A DNA stretch of 24,076 nt from a virus: positions 1-24,076 of the IMG/VR virus record IMGVR_UViG_3300017527_000096; one strand, given 5' to 3'. The notes beneath the pieces are model-generated. The model was not told the DNA's origin. It saw only the letters and a program-made list of their open reading frames with translations, and made no database searches. This document shows positions 1 through 6,865 of the stretch, piece by piece. Both the position numbers and the translations under genes were made by a program. How positions within the stretch are numbered: the stretch's first letter is position 1; each line of letters opens with the position of its first letter.

Positions 1-444
1 CGGAAAGCCAGCCCATTCTTCGCCATCGTCTTGAGTTAAATCAAGAGTTGAGCCAATAAGCAATTTTTCACTGTGGCTTATTTGGGTGTCTTGCTTAGTT
101 TGTATTACTAATTGCTCTGTCTCTGTTGATGCGTCAGGAGCCAAAACAGGAGTGCCACTAGAACCTCCTAGAGACAAACCATTAGCTTTTTTAGCTAACT
201 CTCTTAAAGCTGTCTCTAATTGTGCGAAGGTTCCCGAAAAAGCTACCCCATCAATTTCGCTAACAGTAACGTCAACATCAACGTGATTTTTATCCTCTCC
301 TCTGATGATAATTGAGTCAATCTTATCTAAGGTATCGACAACTATTTGAGGTTGTATATAAACTTCCTGCCCGCTATTCAAGAAAACACTAAGCTTGCCA
401 TCTTCTAAAACACTAATAGTTTTAGCTAAATTTTTAGTACTCAT
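1..444 (-). CDS. Unrecognised virion-region protein, partial (C-terminus off left edge)
   Basis: The frame is open from an ATG at 444 to the first base of the window, giving 148 residues with no stop, so the gene continues beyond the left edge. The start is preceded by an A/T-only leader, as at other genes here. The N-terminus (MSTKNLAKTISVLEDGKLSV) is followed by a beta-rich, acidic stretch and then a low-complexity Gly/Ser/Pro/Thr segment around residues 97-110, which looks like a linker. It lies 10 bases after the head-tail connector candidate and appears to belong to the same operon. The position suggests a structural or neck/tail protein, but I do not recognise the family. Confidence 0.7.
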   Translation of the reverse strand, partial: MSTKNLAKTISVLEDGKLSVFLNSGQEVYIQPQIVVDTLDKIDSIIIRGEDKNHVDVDVTVSEIDGVAFSGTFAQLETALRELAKKANGLSLGGSSGTPVLAPDASTETEQLVIQTKQDTQISHSEKLLIGSTLDLTQDDGEEWAGFP

Positions 445-454
445 TTTTTATATT

Positions 455-1030
455 TTATCTGAAAACAAAACCGCCTGTTCTGCCTAAATCGCTTTTAGTT
501 TGGTCGCATTCGCCACAATAAGGTTCTGCATCCCACAAAGGATACTTATCTTTATTGTCGCAAAGGTATTTTATAATATCGGGCTGCATCCCTTCTAAGG
601 TCTGCAATGCTGAATCTTTAAGGAACTTTAAGCCCTTAATGCCTACATTGTCACCATATTCTGTATGATTTACAAATCCACCATTAGATCCTATCTGAAT
701 AACAATATTGTCCAAAGATTCATGATAACAAGCCCTAGACAAGAAAGGGAAAAACTTCTCTTTCCAGAGTGTTTCGTAATCTGCATTAGTAGGGAATGCT
801 TCGACTAAAGCCCCTAAATCTGAATTATAATTGCTGGGTGTTGGGTTTTTCTCTGCTACTAAATCATTATAAAACTCATCATTAATAAACGTCTTGAAAA
901 ACCTTCTTTCAGCCTCTCCTATATTCGGGCTAATCTGTGAAGCATCAAAACGACTAGACAAAGGAGAACCCTTTAGGATTCCTTGATTTACTACTTCTGC
1001 CGCCTGTATTAGTGTTGTCTCAGTACTCAT
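455..1030 (-). CDS. Head-tail connector candidate (DUF6712-like)
   Basis: This 191-residue protein starts with MSTETTLIQAAEVV. It has a helical centre with the pattern AERRFFKTFINDEFYNDLV near residues 40-58, followed by a conserved-looking QIGSNGGFV segment near residues 111-119. That layout recalls the DUF6712 proteins of Bacteroidota phages, which sit after the portal gene and are thought to be head-tail connector or adaptor proteins. It begins five bases after the portal stop codon, which fits. The C-terminus carries two cysteines in a CGEC motif. The family assignment is from memory of the pattern; the connector role is inference from position. Confidence 0.6.
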   Translation of the reverse strand: MSTETTLIQAAEVVNQGILKGSPLSSRFDASQISPNIGEAERRFFKTFINDEFYNDLVAEKNPTPSNYNSDLGALVEAFPTNADYETLWKEKFFPFLSRACYHESLDNIVIQIGSNGGFVNHTEYGDNVGIKGLKFLKDSALQTLEGMQPDIIKYLCDNKDKYPLWDAEPYCGECDQTKSDLGRTGGFVFR

Positions 1031-1035
1031 AAGTA

Positions 1036-2454
1036 TTAGTTTTGTCCTTCGCTTTCCTCGTCACTCATAGATTCAGGTTGATTTTCTTCAACTGGCTCAT
1101 AACCGAATACCTCACGAATTTCATTAGGCGAAAGGACTGCTTTAGGATCCAACATAGAGGCTAAAGATATAGGATTCATGTTAGCAATATGTAGCATAAT
1201 GCCTTTAATATCATCATTTACCTTCGCATTCTCTTTAATGAAAGGATTGACAATAGACTGCATTATCTTTCTCCTACCTTGCTTGATAGTTGTGTTTGTA
1301 ACAAATTCTAATTCATCCCTAATTTGTTGGTTACTTCCTAGTTTTCCACTAGTGGCAATTCCTGCAAGGCTTGTTGTCCAACGGTTAGCCGTTACAATTG
1401 CCTGACTAGCTAGTTTTTGCAAGTCCATGTAATTGCCATCTGATTTGTCTTCTAGGATATTAACAGAAGCCTTGTATTTTTCATCCCTAAGAACTTGTAC
1501 AAGTAGTTTTGAATTATTGCCTGTATCTGTAAAAGTCTCTTCAAAATCTTGAACAATTTTATTAGCTTCTTCTGGTGTCATTGAGCCAAAAAGCTGTATA
1601 AAAGCAGAAGGAACAAGCCCATTTTTGAACTTGGTAATATTGTACTTTGGTATTCTGTACTCCATTTCAGCCCAAAACCTAGCAGCTATATTCTCAGGTA
1701 AACCCCAATAAAAGAAACCAGGTGCATAGTTCTTGATGTGGATAGCAGCACGACCTTTGCTGTCAAAATCTGGATACATTGGTATCTCTGTGATCGTAGA
1801 AGGGTCTGTTTGCCCTTCTTGCCAATCAGGACAAACTCCAATAGCTTCAATTACATTATTGCTATTAGCTTTTTTAATGCCTACTTGGTCTAAAGGTAAG
1901 TGATACATTAAAACAACATCTTCACCGTTTCTTTTAGTCTGCCTTAATTCAACCATGGCGTTACCAAAAGCCCACCAATCAAAAGCAACTTTTTCAATTA
2001 CCTCTTCTAGTGTTTCGTTATTAAGGTTGACATTCCCTATTAATGTATTAACATCTTCAATTGCATCATCTTCTGATTTTTGAAGCCTAAACATTTTCCT
2101 AAGAGTCTGTAAAAAAGGCACCTTATCAGAAGCAATAGGGATAAACCCATCACCTAAAGTAAGGCTAGTCTTTTGATTTACTACATTCCTAAGAGTTGTA
2201 GAGTTTCCAACCAAAGCCATCATTCCTTTTAAGAAACTAGAACGAGCATTGAAGAACCTAACCCACTTATCATTGACAAGCATACCAGAGTAAGTACCGT
2301 TTTTGCTAGTGCTAAACTCTTCAAACAAGTCCTCTTCTAAGATATTGGTGTCTAGACCATGCACAATACTAGAAGAAGCCAAGATTTGTTTTTCTGGCTT
2401 CTTCCCTGTAGGTGTATTATTTTTCTTCTTGTTATTTCGACTGTACTGTGTCAT
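1036..2454 (-). CDS. Phage portal protein
   Basis: The portal forms the dodecameric ring at one capsid vertex through which DNA is packaged and to which the tail attaches. The 472-residue product has a long alpha/beta body, a segment near residue 360 (TTSLAGIATSGKLGSNQQIR) typical of portals in the clip/stem region, and a C-terminal LSPNEIREVFGYEPVEE motif that is a hallmark of portal proteins. The C-terminus is acidic. I chose the ATG at 2454 over a GTG at 2472, because the longer form would overlap the upstream gene by 41 bases instead of 23. It lies downstream of the capsid genes and far from the terminase, the reverse of the usual order. Confidence 0.85.
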   Translation of the reverse strand: MTQYSRNNKKKNNTPTGKKPEKQILASSSIVHGLDTNILEEDLFEEFSTSKNGTYSGMLVNDKWVRFFNARSSFLKGMMALVGNSTTLRNVVNQKTSLTLGDGFIPIASDKVPFLQTLRKMFRLQKSEDDAIEDVNTLIGNVNLNNETLEEVIEKVAFDWWAFGNAMVELRQTKRNGEDVVLMYHLPLDQVGIKKANSNNVIEAIGVCPDWQEGQTDPSTITEIPMYPDFDSKGRAAIHIKNYAPGFFYWGLPENIAARFWAEMEYRIPKYNITKFKNGLVPSAFIQLFGSMTPEEANKIVQDFEETFTDTGNNSKLLVQVLRDEKYKASVNILEDKSDGNYMDLQKLASQAIVTANRWTTSLAGIATSGKLGSNQQIRDELEFVTNTTIKQGRRKIMQSIVNPFIKENAKVNDDIKGIMLHIANMNPISLASMLDPKAVLSPNEIREVFGYEPVEENQPESMSDEESEGQN

Positions 2455-2680
2455 CCGTAGAAGGTTTTGCACTTAGTTTTTTAGCCTTTACTTTAGGTAG
2501 TTCTCCTATTAAGTGAGTGTCAACCGTTTTTTTGTTACAAACAGTAGCAAATTCAACAAGCATTTCTTCCGTAAAGTCATCCCATCCCATCCCTTCGGTA
2601 CAGTCAAACTTTCCGAATTTTCCATAAAACTTAGTACCCTTTAAATACTTCTTCGGTCTTAATTTATTATTGTAAGCCAT
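2432..2680 (-). CDS. Small basic protein upstream of portal, unknown
   Basis: This 82-residue protein is rich in lysine at both ends (MAYNNKLRPKKYLKGTKFYG at the N-terminus, KVKAKKLSAKP near the C-terminus), with a short acidic helical centre. Its last 23 bases overlap the portal start, which suggests translational coupling. It is the first gene after the intrinsic terminator at 2697-2733. I do not recognise a family. Its place between the tail-tube candidate and the portal suggests a minor head or neck component. Confidence 0.65.
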   Translation of the reverse strand: MAYNNKLRPKKYLKGTKFYGKFGKFDCTEGMGWDDFTEEMLVEFATVCNKKTVDTHLIGELPKVKAKKLSAKPSTDDTVQSK

Positions 2681-2696
2681 TGTTATTTTTTTGTAT

Positions 2697-2733
2697 AAAA
2701 AAAAGAGAAGAGAAATTAACCCCTTCTCTTTTT
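2697..2733 (-). terminator. Intrinsic terminator after the tail-tube candidate
   Basis: On the minus strand an 11-bp perfect stem (AAAAAGAGAAG pairing with CTTCTCTTTTT, plus-strand arms 2700-2710 and 2723-2733) closes a 12-base loop and is followed by a run of T. It lies in the only sizeable gap in the virion block, between the stop at 2759 and the start at 2680. Partial termination here would lower portal and connector transcripts relative to capsid and tube. The stem is AT-rich, so efficiency is uncertain. Confidence 0.7.
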
Positions 2734-2758
2734 AAAAATATAGTTTAAATAGTATTTC

Positions 2759-3277
2759 CTATACTGGTATTCCTCCTTGTCCAAGTGTAAATTCTTGAGC
2801 AAAAATAGTAGATATTGCTTGCAATGAAGGAGCAACTTGATTTACATCAGTCTTTGCAGTTCCTGAGTCTCTATTAGCTGTAAATAGCTTCACTTCCTCA
2901 GTTTCTAATAAGCCCCAAATATAAGACAAGCCTGTATTCTCGCCATGAATAGCAACCATACCACAATTACAATCAGCCATTTCTAAAAGAGTATTTCTTT
3001 TATCTTGGTTCCATGACTCCCAAACCATGTTGTAAGTTTGAGTTATTTGAGTACCTCCCTCGTTAGAAAGGTCTTCAACGAATTGCGATTGATTAGAAGC
3101 AAATTCAAACTTGTAGAACACTTCACCTACAGCCATTGTGATACCTGTAACCTTACCATCTACATCTTCTACAACGGAAGCAACATTAACTCTATCAGCT
3201 AGATAAAGAAAATTAGATCCTCCTGTTGTTTTAGCAGCGCAACTCTTAGCATTACCGCCATTTAAACATCCAGCCAT
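2759..3277 (-). CDS. Major tail (tube) protein candidate
   Basis: The 172-residue protein has a Cys-rich start (MAGCLNGGNAKSCAAK), beta-strand-rich segments (SNFLYLADRVNVASV, GEVFYKFEFASNQSQFVEDL) and a central MADCNCGMVAIHGENTGLSY motif. This pattern is familiar from proteins encoded next to the capsid gene in Bacteroidota phages and usually annotated as structural or tail-tube protein. It starts 12 bases after the major capsid stop and is followed by an intrinsic terminator, as expected for a highly expressed structural gene. A second capsid-associated protein is the main alternative. Confidence 0.55.
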   Translation of the reverse strand: MAGCLNGGNAKSCAAKTTGGSNFLYLADRVNVASVVEDVDGKVTGITMAVGEVFYKFEFASNQSQFVEDLSNEGGTQITQTYNMVWESWNQDKRNTLLEMADCNCGMVAIHGENTGLSYIWGLLETEEVKLFTANRDSGTAKTDVNQVAPSLQAISTIFAQEFTLGQGGIPV

Positions 3278-3289
3278 AATAAGATAGGT

Positions 3290-4279
3290 TTAGTATGCAA
3301 TCACAAAGAATGCAGGGTGAACAAAGTTAGTTCCAAACTTACCATTAACTTTGATATAGTTTAGCTCATCTTTTCTATCGTACCAAACTTCAACTTTATT
3401 CAAGTCGCTTTTCATGTTGGTAGCCATGATTAGATTGTTAGGAGTAGTAAGCAAAGCCAAATGGCTGTCTACTTTTCCTAAATCATCTTCCATAATAGTA
3501 TCCCAATTACAATCTTGGATGATTTGAATACCTCTATATTGCATAGTGGTAACACCGCTGATTGTTTGAACTCTTCCAGCATCTCCACCTCCAAGGGCTT
3601 CATAGTCATTCTGTACAGCTTCCCATACTGAATTTGTAACGTAAAAACGTTTTTCAGAAGCTGGAAGACCTTTTAAAACCTTCGCTTGCTCCTCGTACAT
3701 CTTTTTAAGAAGTGCTAGACCATCGTCAGGAGCCAAAGGCGCACCGCTATTAGAATCAACATAAGGAGATAAATCATCATCAACTAATTGCTCAGCGTAA
3801 ACTGACCAAAAACCATTTGTTAGGTTTAAAGTTGGATCATCGCTTGACTTGTCACCAAACCAAAATAAGCGCTGATATTCCCCTGGTAAAGAGTCTTGAA
3901 TTAACTGAACGATATACGCCATGATTTCCGTACCAGTAAGGTCGTACTTCATGTTTCCAGTCTTTTTAAAATTCTCTGCAAGTACAGTGTCTTTAAACTG
4001 GTCAATACATTGCTCCATGTTAATCTTAACAGAATCAACTTCAATTGTTCTGTCGTAAATCTCCATTGAGCCTTTAGGTGTGAATTTACACCCTTCTGCT
4101 TTTTGTAGAATCTTGGTCAATTTCTTGATAAATCCAAGTTTCTTTTTATCTGAGATGTTTGGAAGTACTCTAAAAGTATCCAATTTCAGCATACTTTGCC
4201 AAACTGGCTCAAAGAATAACTTGTTAACGCCATTCTTAGGTGTCCAAGTAACATCCAAACTACGGTTTATTGTACCCAT
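3290..4279 (-). CDS. Major capsid protein (HK97-like fold expected)
   Basis: The 329-residue protein is the likely shell subunit. The C-terminal third contains the pattern LALLTTPNNLIMATNMKSDL, then EVWYDRKDELNYIKVNGKFG, ending in HPAFFVIAY. This is the typical ending of major capsid proteins of Bacteroidota siphoviruses. The segment around residues 205-225 (KGLPASEKRFYVTNSVWEAV) also matches capsid P-domain style. It follows the protease/scaffold and the candidate decoration protein, as in the usual head order. There is no long N-terminal delta domain, which fits with the scaffold being supplied by the protease fusion gene. Assignment is from pattern recognition. Confidence 0.8.
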   Translation of the reverse strand: MGTINRSLDVTWTPKNGVNKLFFEPVWQSMLKLDTFRVLPNISDKKKLGFIKKLTKILQKAEGCKFTPKGSMEIYDRTIEVDSVKINMEQCIDQFKDTVLAENFKKTGNMKYDLTGTEIMAYIVQLIQDSLPGEYQRLFWFGDKSSDDPTLNLTNGFWSVYAEQLVDDDLSPYVDSNSGAPLAPDDGLALLKKMYEEQAKVLKGLPASEKRFYVTNSVWEAVQNDYEALGGGDAGRVQTISGVTTMQYRGIQIIQDCNWDTIMEDDLGKVDSHLALLTTPNNLIMATNMKSDLNKVEVWYDRKDELNYIKVNGKFGTNFVHPAFFVIAY

Positions 4280-4307
4280 TGTTTTTTGTTATTTATAAAC
4301 TTAGTAA

Positions 4308-5177
4308 CTATGCTGCTACATCAGTTGTGATTGTGAAAGAAACAGAAGGTTTAACGCCTTCATTTAATACTGCAACTGTCATAGTTCCGCTTTTTACACC
4401 AGCAACATCAGTTTTAATTGTCAACGCATTTAATGCTTCAACAAAATCCTTAGTAATTGCATAAGGGAAAGTTACGGTATCTGCAAAACTAGCATAAGCA
4501 TCGTTGTTGGCTGGAGTAGGAGTTGAAGCAACAGGTTGGTTTCCTATCTTCTTGATTTGCAAGAAGAACTCATAAACCCCACCATTTACTAACTGTGCTA
4601 CTGTTGAGTAGTCATTGATATTAATAATACCACCATCAGCAATTTCAACACCCTCAACAGGAAACCCTGTGAAGTTAGCATCATCTGTAGATTCTAGCAT
4701 TAATCTAAATGAAACATTCTCCCATTGTGAAGCAGGAGGGATAGTGTCACCACTTCCACCAACTACGCCAATAATGCCCAAAGGTTTGCAGTATTCAAGA
4801 GAACACCCAGCATCTCCAACATCTCCACCTTCGCAGCCATAAAAGGACAACATCCATTCAGCTTTAGGATCAAGTGTACTTGTGTCTACTACAAAAGGAG
4901 TAGTACGAGCAGACAAATCAAGCGATTTTGTAACAGTTTTAGTACCATCGTAGATTTCTACACGGTAATACTTTAAATCAGCACCTAAATGCCCAGTTAA
5001 AGGAGTAATAGTTGCTGTTGCTCCACCTGCTGCAACGACAAAACCAACAGAAGCAAGATAATTACATTTCTCTGTCTTGTCAATTTTTAGTTTCACTACG
5101 CCACTCTGTGCGTATGGGTTCGTATAAAGGTAGTTGTCACTAAGACTGTTACCTTCTTTATAGTTATTATCAGCCAT
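4308..5177 (-). CDS. Candidate capsid decoration / structural protein
   Basis: This 289-residue protein is beta-rich, with Thr/Val/Gly-rich strands throughout, a cysteine cluster near residues 113-130 (YGCEGGDVGDAGCSLEYCK), and a C-terminal Ig-like pattern with alternating hydrophobics (VKSGTMTVAVLNEGVKPSVS). Its ATG overlaps the stop of the protease gene as TAATG, and the capsid gene follows 28 bases after it. A beta-rich protein between protease and capsid holds the place that decoration proteins hold in lambda-like head modules. I do not recognise the family by sequence, so the role is inference from position and composition. Confidence 0.5.
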   Translation of the reverse strand: MADNNYKEGNSLSDNYLYTNPYAQSGVVKLKIDKTEKCNYLASVGFVVAAGGATATITPLTGHLGADLKYYRVEIYDGTKTVTKSLDLSARTTPFVVDTSTLDPKAEWMLSFYGCEGGDVGDAGCSLEYCKPLGIIGVVGGSGDTIPPASQWENVSFRLMLESTDDANFTGFPVEGVEIADGGIININDYSTVAQLVNGGVYEFFLQIKKIGNQPVASTPTPANNDAYASFADTVTFPYAITKDFVEALNALTIKTDVAGVKSGTMTVAVLNEGVKPSVSFTITTDVAA

Positions 5178-6292
5178 TACGAGAACATTTCTTTAGCCAT
5201 TGCGTCAGCGTTTTCCAACTGTCCTGATTCCGCAAGGAGGTTATGAAAATCTTTTTCTTTGTCGGTCATTTTACTAAGGTCTGCTTTAGCCCCAGCACTA
5301 GAAGCACCGTTCTTTTCTTCTTCAAGCTTTTGAGCTTTTATTTCAGCTTTTTTTCTAGCTTCAATTTCAGCGTCTAGTTGCGCTTGTAAATCAGAAGTAT
5401 CATCATCATCATCTTCTTCTGAATCAGGTTCTTTGTAGAATCCGTGTTCTTTAGCGTATGCTATTGCTGCTTGTTTTTCAGCTTCTGCTTTTGCTTCTTG
5501 ATCTTCTTGCAAACCCTCAATAGCAGCCTGTGCTTCTTTTGGATTTGATTTAAACCAAGCTAGCATAGTATCAATAACACCTAGTTTTTTGGTATCATCG
5601 GTTTTTGGCTCTGCCATGTTTGCAATTGTTTTGACTTTATTTAAAAAAGTAGTAGGCACATTTTTGTACTTACTACATGAGTTTACTATTTCTTGCGCTT
5701 GAGCTTTGTTGATAAACTCCACCCCTTCGGTAAGCTTTTGGATGAAACCATGTTCAACAGCTTCTTCCGCTGTAAACCAAGTTTCATTATTTTGCCACTC
5801 TCTCACTTGTGCTTCTGTCTCTTCTCTACTATCATTAATAAGCTTTCCATTGGCTTCAATAGTATCAGCGTAGATTTGCACTAATTGATTATCAATAGTC
5901 TCTAATAATTCAGCAGTTCCTTTGTGGTCCTTAGCTTCTCCCCAAGTACCACCAGAAGCGTTGTGTATCATAAACAAAGAACCCTTTGCTATTGAAGTAG
6001 TTTTACCACTCAAAGCAATAGGCGTAGCAATTGACGCACACAAACCAAGGATTGAAGTACTAATGTTGATAGGATTAGACTTAATAAAAGCGCTTATGGC
6101 CATGCCTTCAAATACAGAACCGCCCCCTGAATTGATTTGCATCATTATTTCAGACGCTCCAGAGTTGGCAATGTCTTTAGCCATGTCACGAAGCCCAACG
6201 CCCCACCATGCGGAAATCTCCCCATCTATTAAGATGTTGGCCTTTTCGCTGTCTTCTGACTTATTAAAAATGTATTGTTTTGCTTCGCTCAT
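5177..6292 (-). CDS. ClpP-type prohead protease fused to scaffold-like tail
   Basis: Residues 18-190 match the ClpP/crotonase-type phage protease: MQINSGGGSVFEGMAISAFI, then the nucleophile region GLCASIAT (Ser87), then FMIHNASGGTWG (His110), and a likely acidic partner near Asp154, followed by the TAEEAVEHGFI helix. It would process head proteins during capsid maturation. Residues 230-371 are Lys/Glu/Asp/Ala-rich with a poly-Asp patch near 296 and a predicted coiled coil, which is typical of a scaffold domain. Protease and scaffold thus appear to be one polypeptide. It follows the 106-residue gene after 36 bases and is coupled by TAATG to the next gene. Confidence 0.85.
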   Translation of the reverse strand: MSEAKQYIFNKSEDSEKANILIDGEISAWWGVGLRDMAKDIANSGASEIMMQINSGGGSVFEGMAISAFIKSNPINISTSILGLCASIATPIALSGKTTSIAKGSLFMIHNASGGTWGEAKDHKGTAELLETIDNQLVQIYADTIEANGKLINDSREETEAQVREWQNNETWFTAEEAVEHGFIQKLTEGVEFINKAQAQEIVNSCSKYKNVPTTFLNKVKTIANMAEPKTDDTKKLGVIDTMLAWFKSNPKEAQAAIEGLQEDQEAKAEAEKQAAIAYAKEHGFYKEPDSEEDDDDDTSDLQAQLDAEIEARKKAEIKAQKLEEEKNGASSAGAKADLSKMTDKEKDFHNLLAESGQLENADAMAKEMFS

Positions 6293-6328
6293 ATCTACAA
6301 TAGTACGCTATTGTATCTAATTCGGCTG

Positions 6329-6649
6329 CTAGGTTTTGCGGTTTAGTCGGTCTTTAATCATAAAAAACGACTGGAAGCGGTCTAAAATGGTTCTAATCGT
6401 GGAGTAGGAACTGTTTACTTCCTCCTCTAGCTGCCATATTGCACACTTCTTAATGCCCATGTTTTCAGAGAGGGCGAAAGGGTATTTGTCTATTACTAGA
6501 AACCTCTTAATAGTCAAGTCAGTAACTAGTGACCTATTCACTAAGTACACGGCAAAGCCTTCGGAAGTTGGCTTAACTTCTTTACTTTTGCAATAGGCTT
6601 CATACTGTGCACTAATTACTTTTGTGAACTCTGTTCTTGTTTGCTCCAT
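6329..6649 (-). CDS. Unknown 106-residue protein, helical, possible HTH
   Basis: The start overlaps the end of the 82-residue gene by 34 bases in another frame. The protein is helical. Its C-terminal half (CAIWQLEEEVNSSYSTIRTI, from about residue 69) could be a helix-turn-helix, but I cannot confirm this. It sits between the tape-measure block and the head block. It may be a head-tail joining or regulatory protein. I do not recognise the family. Confidence 0.6.
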   Translation of the reverse strand: MEQTRTEFTKVISAQYEAYCKSKEVKPTSEGFAVYLVNRSLVTDLTIKRFLVIDKYPFALSENMGIKKCAIWQLEEEVNSSYSTIRTILDRFQSFFMIKDRLNRKT

Positions 6650-6864
6650 ATCTGACTGTACAATCTAAATACTTTTAAAACTCTTGCTACTTCTGTTCTG
6701 CAATTTATATCCTTGGGGGCATGAGGCGAAATGTATGTATTATAAGCTTCAAAGAGATATTCTAAGTGTCTTGGGGGAACAGCAGGAAGCCTATTGTTTA
6801 TGAAGTTATAAACATCTGTTATATCCTTCCTGTGTTCCTCTGGTATTTTATCACCCGCTGCCAT
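6616..6864 (-). CDS. Unknown 82-residue protein after tape measure
   Basis: The ATG at 6864 lies one base after the tape-measure stop, so the two are probably translated together. The protein is helical with a proline-containing centre (NRLPAVPPRHLEYLFEAYNT) and a conserved-looking CRTEVARVLKVFRLY segment. No signal peptide or membrane segment is visible. I do not recognise it. Its place suggests a small structural or packaging-related protein. Confidence 0.6.
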   Translation of the reverse strand: MAAGDKIPEEHRKDITDVYNFINNRLPAVPPRHLEYLFEAYNTYISPHAPKDINCRTEVARVLKVFRLYSQIWSKQEQSSQK

Positions 6865-6865
6865 A

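Noticed and set aside
86-286. 66-residue plus-strand frame at the left edge
   Set aside because: Lies within the partial minus-strand gene, which is open from 444 to the edge with operon spacing.
5922-6320. 132-residue open frame on the plus strand
   Set aside because: Antisense to the protease domain, which has clear catalytic motifs.
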